From the NCBI GenBank assembly GCA_964452915.1, contig CAYVNW010000004.1, positions 1 through 64,000 of the forward strand: a stretch of DNA of 64,000 nucleotides. Direction: 5' to 3'. The notes under the pieces are model-generated. The model saw only the letters and a program-made list of their open reading frames with translations. It did not search any database and was not told the origin of the DNA. This document shows, piece by piece, positions 46,444-55,926 of this stretch. Positions within the stretch are counted from its first letter, which is position 1, and the number at the start of each line of letters is the position of its first letter. The translations under genes and the position numbers were made by a program. Source of the stretch: Colivivens sp964452915 (GTDB lineage: Bacteria; Bacteroidota; Bacteroidia; Bacteroidales; Bacteroidaceae).

Positions 46444-47859
46444 ATGGACATACTCTACAATATAATCATTGCATTATACGCGATACTCATTATGAGTACC
46501 ATGATCGCTATACTATCCGAGAACCGGCAGCCTACACGCACCATCGCCTGGTTGCTCGTTTTGTGGTTCTTACCCATTGTAGGCATCATTCTTTTCTTTT
46601 TCTTCGGACAACGAATACGGCAGCGCAGAAAACTTAGACGCAAATCGGTCTACAAGCTCACTAAGCACAAAAGCTTTGATGTGGAAGGGCAAAAGGACGA
46701 CAGGGAAATTAAAGAGTTCGACAGGGTGGCACGTCTGTTCTACAATCAAGACCAAACTCCGGCTCTCAGAGCAGCAAACGTTGAGATATACCAAAGTGGG
46801 AAAGAATTCATCGACGCAATTCTCGATGCTGTAGCCCATTCCAAACACCACATACACTTCCTTTCATTCATATTCGAAGACGACAAAACAGGCAATATGG
46901 TAGCCGATGCACTGATTGAGAAAGCCAAACAAGGCATCGAAGTACGACTCATCTACGACTATGTAGGCAGCTGGCACTTTGGAGACAAAGTGTTCAGCCG
47001 CATGAAGAAAGGAGGAGTACAAGTCCACTCGTTCATGCCTGTGCGGTTTCCACGCCTCACAAGCCGTACCAACTATCGCAACCACCGTAAGATAATAGTG
47101 ATCGATGGAACTACTGGCTTCATTGGAGGTATGAACATAGCCGACAGATATGTATGGGGAACAAAGAAGCAAGCATGGCGTGACATACATACAAAAGTAA
47201 CCGGCACAGTAGTCTGTGCTCTACAACGCACGTTTCTTCTCGATTGGAGCTACGTGGCACACGAAAATGTTCCGTCATCCAGTACAGACTTCCCTGCTGC
47301 AACCGGAAATACCGACAACGGTCCAGTAGCGCAAATCGTGACAAGTAGTCCTGTTTCCGAGTGGCCCAACATCATGCAAGGCTACGTAAGCATACTGCTG
47401 AGCGCAAAGCACTATGTTTATATGGAAACACCATATTTCATTCCTACTGAACCTATACTATCTGCTATGCGTACTGCAGCCCTCAGTGGTGTGGACATAC
47501 GGCTGATGGTGCCGCGGCATAGTGACTCGAAAGTGATGGAATGGGTGACAAACTCAAACATATCCATCTTGGTAGAAGCTGGAGTGAAAGTATACCTATA
47601 CCGACCAGCATTCAACCACTCAAAACTGCTCATAGCCGATGACTACCTCAGCACCTGCGGGTCGGCCAACATTGATGTTAGGAGTTTCGAGCAAAACTTC
47701 GAATGCAACATATTCTTTTACGACCAGCCAACCGCCATGCGCTTCAAGGCGATATTTCTCGCTGATGAAAGGAAGTCAACACGGCTGAGCGACATTAGCA
47801 AGCCATTCCACATTCGCCTGTTCGAAGGCATAGTGCGGTTGTTAAGTCCACTACTTTAA
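46444..47859 (+). CDS. cls: Cardiolipin synthase
   Basis: 471 residues. Two N-terminal membrane helices (about 1-55) are followed by two phospholipase-D domains, each with an HKD motif: HRKIIVIDGTTGFIGG near residue 218 and HSKLLIADDYLSTCGSANID near residue 398. It condenses two phosphatidylglycerols to cardiolipin at the inner membrane. The full length and both HKD motifs are intact. It is a single-gene unit. Confidence 0.95.
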   Translation: MDILYNIIIALYAILIMSTMIAILSENRQPTRTIAWLLVLWFLPIVGIILFFFFGQRIRQRRKLRRKSVYKLTKHKSFDVEGQKDDREIKEFDRVARLFYNQDQTPALRAANVEIYQSGKEFIDAILDAVAHSKHHIHFLSFIFEDDKTGNMVADALIEKAKQGIEVRLIYDYVGSWHFGDKVFSRMKKGGVQVHSFMPVRFPRLTSRTNYRNHRKIIVIDGTTGFIGGMNIADRYVWGTKKQAWRDIHTKVTGTVVCALQRTFLLDWSYVAHENVPSSSTDFPAATGNTDNGPVAQIVTSSPVSEWPNIMQGYVSILLSAKHYVYMETPYFIPTEPILSAMRTAALSGVDIRLMVPRHSDSKVMEWVTNSNISILVEAGVKVYLYRPAFNHSKLLIADDYLSTCGSANIDVRSFEQNFECNIFFYDQPTAMRFKAIFLADERKSTRLSDISKPFHIRLFEGIVRLLSPLL

Positions 47860-48057
47860 ACAAATGCAATCCAAATATCCAATCATTCCAACATCTCGTT
47901 TTGTAATCCGGCACCCACCTTGCCGTCCTCTCGAGCAACACCGACTGACCAAATTTCAACCGCAAATCTAAGGGAGCAAAGCGAACGGATCTTCAGTACG
48001 CAACCGAGAGGCTATGATGCAGTGCTATAATGTCGGTTATACCTGTAAATCAGCGTA

Positions 48058-48145
48058 TTCTGTAATCGTACAACCATAAGGGTAGTAAACGTACGTTCAC
48101 TCGGTGCTTGGTCGTACGACCATAGGGTGTGTGGACGTACGACCA
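48058..48145. repeat. 23-bp-period palindrome array C, running into the assembly gap
   Basis: Four GTAC centres lie at 48069.5, 48092.5, 48115.5 and 48138.5, exactly 23 bp apart. The third unit holds the perfect palindrome TGGTCGTACGACCA, and the others are imperfect (CGTAC is constant). A weak fifth centre (GTAA) is at 48046.5. The array is cut by the N run. On the far side a different short repeat, AGTAAACGG spaced 10-11 bp, lies at 48246-48271. The region 47860-48477 otherwise holds no gene that I can support. Confidence 0.75.
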
Positions 48146-48245
48146 NNNNNNNNNNNNNNNNNNNNNNNNNNNNNNNNNNNNNNNNNNNNNNNNNNNNNNN
48201 NNNNNNNNNNNNNNNNNNNNNNNNNNNNNNNNNNNNNNNNNNNNN
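48146..48245. other. Assembly gap of 100 N
   Basis: Exactly 100 N, the conventional placeholder for a gap of unknown length. It sits inside repeats on both sides, which probably caused the break. Confidence 0.98.
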
Positions 48246-48477
48246 AACGGATAGTAAACGGTAGTAAACGGATTTGGAAACCGGCATACATAAACAGGGA
48301 CCAACCAGATAGTGCAAGTAGAGGACTCATAGGCGCTTTATTTATGCCGTAATACTCCACAGGGTTCGCAATGAGTCCGTACACTTCCAAATTGTTCTGC
48401 GGATAAAAAAAGCCAGACAATTCTCACAGAGAGAAATGCCTGACTTATTCTCGTTTTATGTCAACAGACATTAAACG

Positions 48478-48906
48478 TTATCCAATTTCAATTGTCTTTT
48501 GCGACTTTTTGGTTTGCTCCTTACGAGGAAGAGTTACATGCAATACACCATCTTCAACCTTAGCCTCTATCTTGTCTTTCTCAACATCGTCTGGCAAAGT
48601 CAAAGTCTGCTGATAGTTAGAATAAGAGAACTCACGCCTCAAGTAGTGCTGTTTCTTGTCCTCATGTTTCTCATTCTCCTTGTGCTCCATCTTGATGACA
48701 AGGTTGTTGTCATTGTCAAGACTTACATTGAAATCTTTCTTAGTAGCACCTGGAGCGGCAAGCTCCAATTCGTATTCTTTTTCGGTTTCAGTTACGTTTA
48801 TCGCCGGTGATGTAATATTAACTCTTGGCCAACGGCTGTCATCGAGCAAATCATCAAATGCATTGTCTAACCAATTGTCTTCTGAACGTAATACTGGAAA
48901 TAACAT
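48478..48906 (-). CDS. Small heat-shock protein Hsp20
   Basis: 142 residues. The alpha-crystallin domain spans about 35-135 (YELELAAPGATKKDFNVSL, LRREFSYSNYQQTLTLPDDV, KIEAKVEDGVLHVTLPRKE), with the conserved A-x-x-x-n-G-V-L motif near the end. The C-terminal I-x-I motif appears as KTIEIG. It is an ATP-independent holdase for unfolding proteins. It is encoded alone on the minus strand. Confidence 0.94.
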   Translation of the reverse strand: MLFPVLRSEDNWLDNAFDDLLDDSRWPRVNITSPAINVTETEKEYELELAAPGATKKDFNVSLDNDNNLVIKMEHKENEKHEDKKQHYLRREFSYSNYQQTLTLPDDVEKDKIEAKVEDGVLHVTLPRKEQTKKSQKTIEIG

Positions 48907-49208
48907 AAATCAAACCTCCAATTTTTATTTTTATAAGTTCTTTGTTTATCTTCTTGGAGTGCTTCCGTCGTCCTCAGTTTCGTGTCTCGGACTTCCGAAC
49001 TCCACAAAACATAATGCAATCTGCATGCCGAAAATCTTATACATCTTGCATTGTGGACAAATGTGGACAACGTGTCATTCAGAAAGTTAAAACTTTTAAG
49101 TATCGTGCCAATATTGCCTTGCTCCAAGGTTATTTCTACTTCCGTTCCTGTTGTCTTTCAAAATATTATTGTAAATTTGCACGATGCCAACAAAATAACA
49201 ACACAAAC
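48907..49208. other. Divergent intergenic region between hsp20 and the amidotransferase gene
   Basis: It holds TAAATTTG at 49172-49179, a plausible plus-strand -7 box with a poor TTG partner 18 bp upstream. The plus-strand frame that extends the amidotransferase upstream to 48942 has no protein-like character. I see nothing else. Confidence 0.5.
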
Positions 49209-49919
49209 ATGAACAAACCATTGATTGGAGTCGTACCGCTGGTCGATTCCGAACGCCAAAGCTACTGGATGCTACCCGGCTATATGAAAGCACTCGAAGA
49301 GGCGGGAGCTATCCCTGTGACCCTTCCACTGACTGACAACAATGAAACACTGGAACAACTCGCCTCGACAATAGACGGACTGTTGCTGACCGGAGGACAT
49401 GATATATCTCCTTCGCTGTATGGCGAGTTACCTACCCCTCTGTGTGGCGAGCTATGCAAAGGACGTGATAACATGGAGGCCATACTGTTGCATCTCGCAC
49501 TGCAATGGAACATACCGACATTCGGCATATGCCGCGGAATACAGTTCATCAATGCCTTTCTTGGAGGCACACTGTACCAAGACCAGCCTACAGAACATCC
49601 GTCGACAGTAGAACACCACCAGTCAGCCTCATACGACCGTCCAGTACACAGAGTCTGCATAATAAGCGACACACCACTGAGCGAGTTGCTAAAGACAGGC
49701 ACACTTGAGGTCAATAGCTACCACCATCAGGCAATAAAGCAAATTACCTCCTCGCTCAGACCTATGGCCATTGCCACTGACGGTATAGTTGAAGCAGTAT
49801 ACCACCCTAAGCACAAATTCCTATGGGCAGTACAATGGCATCCCGAGTTTTCGTATTTAGTAGAGCCGTCAAGCCGCAAGCTGTTCAGCCGGTTTGTAAG
49901 TGCATGCAAGCACGAATGA
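49209..49919 (+). CDS. Class I glutamine-amidotransferase-like hydrolase (peptidase C26, PuuD type)
   Basis: 236 residues from the ATG at 49209. GLLLTGGHDISPSLYGE, the nucleophile Cys in FGICRGIQFINAFLGGTLYQD, and the His-Glu of AVQWHPEFS give a full Cys-His-Glu triad. The family cleaves gamma-glutamyl amides such as gamma-glutamyl-GABA. No polyamine genes are nearby, so the substrate is open. The next gene starts 160 bp later behind its own promoter, so this gene probably does not belong to the SusCD locus. Confidence 0.88.
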   Translation: MNKPLIGVVPLVDSERQSYWMLPGYMKALEEAGAIPVTLPLTDNNETLEQLASTIDGLLLTGGHDISPSLYGELPTPLCGELCKGRDNMEAILLHLALQWNIPTFGICRGIQFINAFLGGTLYQDQPTEHPSTVEHHQSASYDRPVHRVCIISDTPLSELLKTGTLEVNSYHHQAIKQITSSLRPMAIATDGIVEAVYHPKHKFLWAVQWHPEFSYLVEPSSRKLFSRFVSACKHE

Positions 49920-50005
49920 CAATACCATAGAAGTGTACAGAGGGCAAAAACGCGACTGAGGCACTAACCATTTTTGAGTATTTTACAATATCTATCGTGT
50001 TTATA

Positions 50006-50037
50006 TTTGTTACAAATAACAAAATCGATTAAATTTG
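50006..50037 (+). promoter_or_regulatory. Promoter of the SusCD-M16-ChaN-CbiX locus
   Basis: TTTG at 50006-50009, a 20-bp spacer and TAAATTTG at 50030-50037, with a start near 50044. This supports the SusC ATG at 50080 and rules out the in-frame TTG at 50035. I see no clear iron-box or anti-terminator structure. Confidence 0.75.
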
Positions 50038-50079
50038 CAGCCGATTTATGTAACACCCAATTATAGGAATCCAAAACAC

Positions 50080-53000
50080 ATGACATTACACCTTATTTGC
50101 ACATATGGCAGTTGCAATGCGACCTTCAGAAACAACTCTGTCAGACTCATTGCTGCAGCATTGCTCTGCCTGTTATTCTGTACCAGCTCAATTGCGCAAA
50201 ACGCCCAGTATGCACTGGTAGGATACGTGAAAGACGAGAACAAAGAGCCTTTGATAGGGGCGGCAGTAAAAGTGGACGGAACGGACTACATGACCGCCAC
50301 TGATCTTGACGGACGTTTCACGTTGAAAGGCTCATGGACAAAAGATGCAAAACTGATCATCACTTATATCGAATATGAGAAAACCGAAGTTGACATCAAT
50401 GGACGCCAATACATCGAAATCACGATGAAAGAAGACAACAACATGCTAAGTGAGGTTGTTGTGAAGGCGGAATCGAACGTCAACGCAATCGACCTGCGTA
50501 ACAAAGCAGGTCAAGTACAATCAATTGACATGAAACGCGTGGAGGCAAAGCCAATGATCGACTTTGCCCTATCACTACAGGGGCAAGTTCCGGGGCTTGT
50601 GGTTATCAACTCCGGTGAACTGGGCTCCACACCCAAAATACGAATTAGAGGCAACTCATCACTGCGAGCCGGTAATGCCACCAACGAGCCATTGTACGTG
50701 ATGGACGGCAAAGTGATTTCTGCAGAAACGTTCTACAACCTGAACCCTCAAGATATCAAGGACATAAAAGTGTTGAAGGACGCAGCAGCCTGTGCTTTGT
50801 ATGGTGTGAAAGCTGCCAACGGAGTGCTTGAGATAACATCTGAACGAGGTTATCAAGGTCGTACAACCGTGAGCTATAGCATGAACATCGGTCTAACCAC
50901 ACGCGGCAGACGTGGCATTAAGATGATGGACTCGGCGGAAAAGCTCGAACTGGAACGGCTACTCCAAAGCACATCAACCCCAGGATACCTGTACAGTGAA
51001 GACTACTACCGCAAATATTTTTCAAACAACCCCGACCTGGAACTGCTGATAGCAGATGGTGAAAGCAAACTTGAAGATCTGCGGAACACACATACCGATT
51101 GGTTTAAGACACTGTTGCGCGACAATCTGTACCAAAGGCACAACATTAGTATTAAAGGAGGTAATGAACAAACCACATACTATATATCCGGAAACTACTC
51201 ATACCAAGGCGGACGAATCCGCGGAAACAGCAAAAACAAGATGGGAGTTAGAATGAACCTCGACAACCGCATAGGCAATATAGGCTATCTCATGATCAGT
51301 GTTGACGGAGGCTATTCAAAGACACGCACACCAAACGGTACAAGTTCAGACCCGACATCACTGATATACCAACTCAACCCATACGAGACAAAAACCGGCG
51401 AACTGTGGTCGTACCCCGGACAGACATTTGACGACTTGATGCACCAATACGAAGCAGAATCAACCGACAAGAACGGTGGTGTAGGTGCAACACTCAACCT
51501 GACTCCTCTGCAAGGACTCGACATAGCAGTGTCGGCGGGTTTGGACTTCCTGCTGAACGAAGGGTATCAGTTCACACCTTCAACAGCATACTCAGAGACC
51601 CACAGCGGACACCCCGAGATTGAACGCGGAATCTACTCCAAATACAAGAATACGACAAGTAACATAACGACAAATACACGTGTCACATACAACCACACGT
51701 TTGCAGAGAAGCACGACTTGACCATCGGAGCAAACATGGACTATTACCGCACAAATGTTGACGACGAGCTAATGAGAGGATACGGTGTGGGCACAATCAA
51801 CTCTGCTGCCGCAATCAATCAGAGCCTCAGCGGAAACCGCCAGCCATACGTCAGTGCACCACGCGACAAAAGTGCCCAAATAGGTTTCGGTATCGTCGGG
51901 GGCTACACATTCGACAACACCTACGATATATATGGGACTTTCAAGCGCGACGGTTCTTCAATTCTACCCAAAGACAAACGTTGGAACAACGCATGGGCAG
52001 TGGGCGCAGGATGGACGCCAAGCAACTACGACTTTTTAAAAGACAATAAAGTACTCACCCGACTCAACTTGAAGCTCTCATACGGAGTGACAGCAAACTT
52101 GAACGGAGTCTCAGTGTCATCAACAGTCGCCAGTTTCCGCTATGCAACGACAAGCTACGAAAACCAACGGCCCCTCAACTTCCAACAGCTGTACAACAAA
52201 GACCTGGTACCGGAGCAAAACAAAAACTTCGACTGCGGAATAGGTTTTGACTTGTGGAACCGTCTGACATTTGAAATCACATATTATAACCGCCGCACCG
52301 ATGAGGCACTGCTCGATGTTCCTATACCAACTTCCACGGGCTTCACGTCATTGATGCGTAACATAGGAGTGTTGAGAAACAGAGGAGTGGAATTCAGTTT
52401 CAACGCCAAAATTATAGACAATTACGACTGGCGGCTGAGCGTTGGTACGACACTGGCATACAACGACAACAAAGTACTTGACTTGTACTACACCGACAAG
52501 ATATACTCCACAGAGGACGCACTGGTTCCAGATTACGAAATAGGAAAGAGCTACGATATGCTCTACGGCCCTGTATCACTCGGAATAAACCCACTCACTG
52601 GCTATCCCGTGTTCAGTACGCCAAACGGAGAGAAACAGGCTACGAACCACTCACCAAGGACGACGTGGTGGCACTCGGACATCTTACTCCTCCATACACA
52701 GGCACATTAAACCTTAGTTTCGCATATAAGACACTCGAATTCGATGCCGACTTCTACTATGTGCACGGTGGCGTACAGCGTTTTAACTACAGCTATGTAC
52801 GGACGAAAGACAACGCAAACATGAATGCGGTGTCCGGACAGACTGAAAAGATGTGGTTTCACCAAGGCGACGAGGACAAGATCTACTGGACTCCATTCTA
52901 CACATCAGCCACGGCAGAAACCAATATCGCCCTCTACCCAAACTCACGAACCATCGGCAAGAGCGATTACATGAAACTGTCGATGATCTCCATACGGTAC

Positions 53001-53177
53001 AGAGTACCTGGCAAAAGGTTGCAAAAACGCTTGCCATTTATATCGTATGCTACAATCGGATTGCAAGGAAGTAATTTGTTCACATGGACCAACTACAAAG
53101 AAAGCGACCCGGAAAGCGGACAATTGGCAGGTACCACACAGCCGGTATATACGTTTAACTTAAACCTGACATTCTGA
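50080..53177 (+). pseudogene. SusC/RagA-family TonB-dependent outer-membrane receptor with a late -1 frameshift
   Basis: The reconstructed protein is about 1030 residues, normal for SusC. After a signal peptide (SSIAQ) come a carboxypeptidase-regulatory-like domain (GYVKDENKEPLIGAAVKVDG), the plug (QVPGLVVINSG, RIRGNSSLRAGNATNEPLYVMDG, IKVLKDAAACALYGVKAANG) and the beta-barrel. In the first frame the barrel reads properly to GYPVFSTPNGEK, then ends in nonsense at 52710; the -1 frame resumes as TGYEPLTKDDVVALGHLTP and ends in the aromatic VYTFNLNLTF. One extra A in the AAA at 52633-52635 would join the two. Without repair the last ~155 residues are lost and the barrel cannot close. SusD follows immediately. 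Confidence 0.88.
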
Positions 53178-53179
53178 AC

Positions 53180-54589
53180 ATGAGAACACCATATACAATA
53201 AGACAATTAAGCACTACTGTACGGTCAATGATCGTGACTGCATTCATCATAGCAGGATTCAGCGGATGTTCAATCGACGTTCCCCCACCCGATCTTTATT
53301 CCGACCCAGACGCTATAACCGACATCGAATCGGCACGCTCACTGCTCACATCGTGTTACATACTCTATCCAAACTATGAATACGACTTGTCGAAATTAGG
53401 GAATGACTTCTGCATGACCAACGTATCTGGAAAAGACGTAAATCAACTCAACTTTTACAGCTGGCAAGACATCAACATTAGCGACTTTGCTTCGGAATGC
53501 TGGCTTGCATACTACAACTGCATAGCCAATATAGACGTACTGCAAGAGCGTATTCCAAACGTGGTAGTTACAGAGGCAAACGACTCGTCCAAACTAAACG
53601 CCGTTATAGCCGAAGCCAATACACTAAAGGCGATGTGCTATTTCGACCTGTTACGTCTGTTCGCCTCTGCATATGATGACTCAGAAGACACCTTAGGTGT
53701 CATACTGAAATCAAATGTCGGAATTGAAATGAAACAACGGTCGTCTAAAAAGCGTTGTGCGGAGTATATCAAGTCACTGCTCCTCGAAGCAGCATCAATA
53801 GACAATTCACCCACCCAAAACGGATGGCTCTCACAAAAGGCAGCAATCTACGAACTTGCAGAACTCGCTCTTTATACTGGCGCATACAATGACGCTACAA
53901 CCTACGCAGGCATATTGATTGACGGATGCGACAAAAGCTGGATTTCAAAAGATAATTACGGCAGAATATGGAGTTCCACCTCCTATGCCGGACGCATATT
54001 CGCTTTCAATACCAGCAACTCCGTTTACGCTGGCATACAATATAGCGACACGGAAGGTGACTATTTCGCATTGAACCCTGAGTTAGAGATGCCGGATGGT
54101 GACATACGCAAAGAATGGACAGAATATGAAAAGGAGATCAACAGTATAACGCATATACTGTTTGGTAAATATAATAAGGTGAACAAGGAGAACGGCACCA
54201 ACAGCTACATCAACCGCATGCGTTACGCCGGAGCTTACTTTATCGCAGCCGAAGCATACGCACGATTAGGCAATTCCAGTAAGGCAATTGAGACACTCAA
54301 CGAATATCTTGAAACAGTCGGAGCAGAAAGCATAGATACATCTCTCTCGGACAGTAAGCTTACGGACCGTATACTCCACGAGAAATATAAAGAGTTTGCA
54401 GGTGAGGGACAGAACTATTTCGACTTGAAACGTACCCACAGTGATTTGAAAAAATATGGCATCTGGGGAAATTCTGTACGCACCACAATCGGGGCTACAG
54501 ACTATAGATGGACATTCCCTATCCCAGCCTCAGAATACAGATACAACGAAGTTATCAACCCAAACCGTGGATGGCAAATCAACAGATAA
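53180..54589 (+). CDS. SusD/RagB-family outer-membrane lipoprotein
   Basis: 469 residues with a lipobox at GFSGC30. The helical SusD fold is recognisable: ARSLLTSCYILYPNYEY, EANTLKAMCYFDLLRLFASAY (the TPR-like core), MRYAGAYFIAAEAYARLGN, and the C-terminal EKYKEFAGEGQNYFDLKRTH plus WTFPIPASEYRYN. It forms the substrate-capturing lid on the SusC partner encoded 2 bp upstream. Its short length and the neighbours (no glycanases) suggest a non-glycan substrate, perhaps peptide or metal complex, as for RagAB. Confidence 0.92.
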   Translation: MRTPYTIRQLSTTVRSMIVTAFIIAGFSGCSIDVPPPDLYSDPDAITDIESARSLLTSCYILYPNYEYDLSKLGNDFCMTNVSGKDVNQLNFYSWQDINISDFASECWLAYYNCIANIDVLQERIPNVVVTEANDSSKLNAVIAEANTLKAMCYFDLLRLFASAYDDSEDTLGVILKSNVGIEMKQRSSKKRCAEYIKSLLLEAASIDNSPTQNGWLSQKAAIYELAELALYTGAYNDATTYAGILIDGCDKSWISKDNYGRIWSSTSYAGRIFAFNTSNSVYAGIQYSDTEGDYFALNPELEMPDGDIRKEWTEYEKEINSITHILFGKYNKVNKENGTNSYINRMRYAGAYFIAAEAYARLGNSSKAIETLNEYLETVGAESIDTSLSDSKLTDRILHEKYKEFAGEGQNYFDLKRTHSDLKKYGIWGNSVRTTIGATDYRWTFPIPASEYRYNEVINPNRGWQINR

Positions 54590-54661
54590 GCCGCCAGACA
54601 TTATACACTGCAATATATAGACAAATCAATAATAAACTACTATTCAAAAAAAATTAAGACA

Positions 54662-55891
54662 ATGAAGATTTTAGTAAAGACAACTTTAATGTTGACGCTT
54701 GGTGCATTGATATTTGCATCATGCAGCGACGACGATGATGACAAAGAAATGACCAACTACGTGCAACTGTCGATCAATGGCGACCCAACTCTCTATGAAG
54801 ATGCTACAGAAGGCGTCACAGTGACCGTAAACCTTGCACGCGCAGTGGAACAAGAATCTACGATCACCTTAGGCATCAGCGGTGATGATAAAGGAGCTGT
54901 CAGACTCAGCAGCAATACTGTTACTTTTGCAGCAGGAGAGAAGACTGCATCGGTAGAGGTGTTATCGAACAACGCCAATGTACTTGCTGTCAATGAAGTT
55001 GTTTACATCGGTGTTACAGGATTTTCAGACAGCAACATGAAAGTACTTGAGGGCAACCAGATATCAGTCACAGTGAGGCCAGCCGCATCTGTTCCTGAAC
55101 TCACGTCAGAGCAACTTGCACTTATCAATGGATACAAAGATTCGTTCGGAATTGACCTGACAAAAGTACTCGGCATCGTTGACGTCACCACAGTCATTAC
55201 TTTTGGCAATGACGACAAGGAGACAGAGAACAACGGAGAAGACACTCGGACTCTTACAGGCAAGAGCATCATCACCCTGAGTGAGAACGCCACGGCCGAC
55301 AAGCCGATTCTGAAGATTATCAGCAACCCTATGGGCATGGGCTCATTTATTTATGAGAAATATCGCCGTTGCACTGTTGAGGATAATGAATACTACATGC
55401 AGATGCCAGTTCAAGCAGCCTTGATAAAAGCTGTGAACTACAACTTCGCTACTGAGACTTTCGACGTGACGCTCGATGATTTGGCTCTCAACGCTGACGG
55501 TACTGTAAGCTTCACAAAAGCAGCTACAAACGAATACGACGAAGAGATAACCAAGATACCTTTCGTATACACTTACTCTGTTTGGACCCGCTTGCAGCAA
55601 CTGGCAGAATCAGGGGCAGAAGTAGCAGTCAACGAAGGTGAAACCGATGTAACCTACTCAGTAAGTGGGTTATTGGAACAATACAATCCATTCAATCCTG
55701 ATGCAATCCTTGGCAACTCAGATATCTCATCCGACGCATATGTTCACGATCCAAGCAATTATGTAAGTCCAACATCATCATACGACCTCACTAACGGCAC
55801 TATGAAGTTTGAATTCTCATGGGACTATGGGGCAGGCTCAATATTGTATGACTACATCCGTGTGAACGTGACATATACACTGCATAAATAA
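54662..55891 (+). CDS. SusCD-associated surface lipoprotein with Calx-beta-like domain
   Basis: 409 residues. Lipobox FASC21 is followed by the acidic SDDDDDK, which in Bacteroidota acts as a lipoprotein surface-export signal. About 30-125 is a Calx-beta/Ig-like sandwich (VTVNLARAVEQESTITLGIS, KTASVEVLSNN). About 130-405 is a domain I do not recognise with certainty; it resembles the DUF4929-type lipoproteins seen near SusCD pairs, but that is from memory. It is probably the cargo-binding accessory lipoprotein of the locus, 72 bp after SusD. Confidence 0.78.
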   Translation: MKILVKTTLMLTLGALIFASCSDDDDDKEMTNYVQLSINGDPTLYEDATEGVTVTVNLARAVEQESTITLGISGDDKGAVRLSSNTVTFAAGEKTASVEVLSNNANVLAVNEVVYIGVTGFSDSNMKVLEGNQISVTVRPAASVPELTSEQLALINGYKDSFGIDLTKVLGIVDVTTVITFGNDDKETENNGEDTRTLTGKSIITLSENATADKPILKIISNPMGMGSFIYEKYRRCTVEDNEYYMQMPVQAALIKAVNYNFATETFDVTLDDLALNADGTVSFTKAATNEYDEEITKIPFVYTYSVWTRLQQLAESGAEVAVNEGETDVTYSVSGLLEQYNPFNPDAILGNSDISSDAYVHDPSNYVSPTSSYDLTNGTMKFEFSWDYGAGSILYDYIRVNVTYTLHK

Positions 55892-55926
55892 CAATATTCA
55901 AATCCCTGCACAACGATATTCAAATC

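Noticed and set aside
48012..48420. Frames spanning the N run
   Set aside because: They exist only because N codons are not stops; no protein can be inferred across an assembly gap.
48942..49208. N-terminal extension of the amidotransferase to 48942
   Set aside because: The extra 89 codons are not protein-like, and a -7 box at 49172-49179 lies inside them.
52615..52680. Programmed -1 ribosomal frameshift in SusC
   Set aside because: The site G AGA AAC is not a standard slippery heptamer and no downstream pseudoknot is evident; a one-base deletion is simpler.
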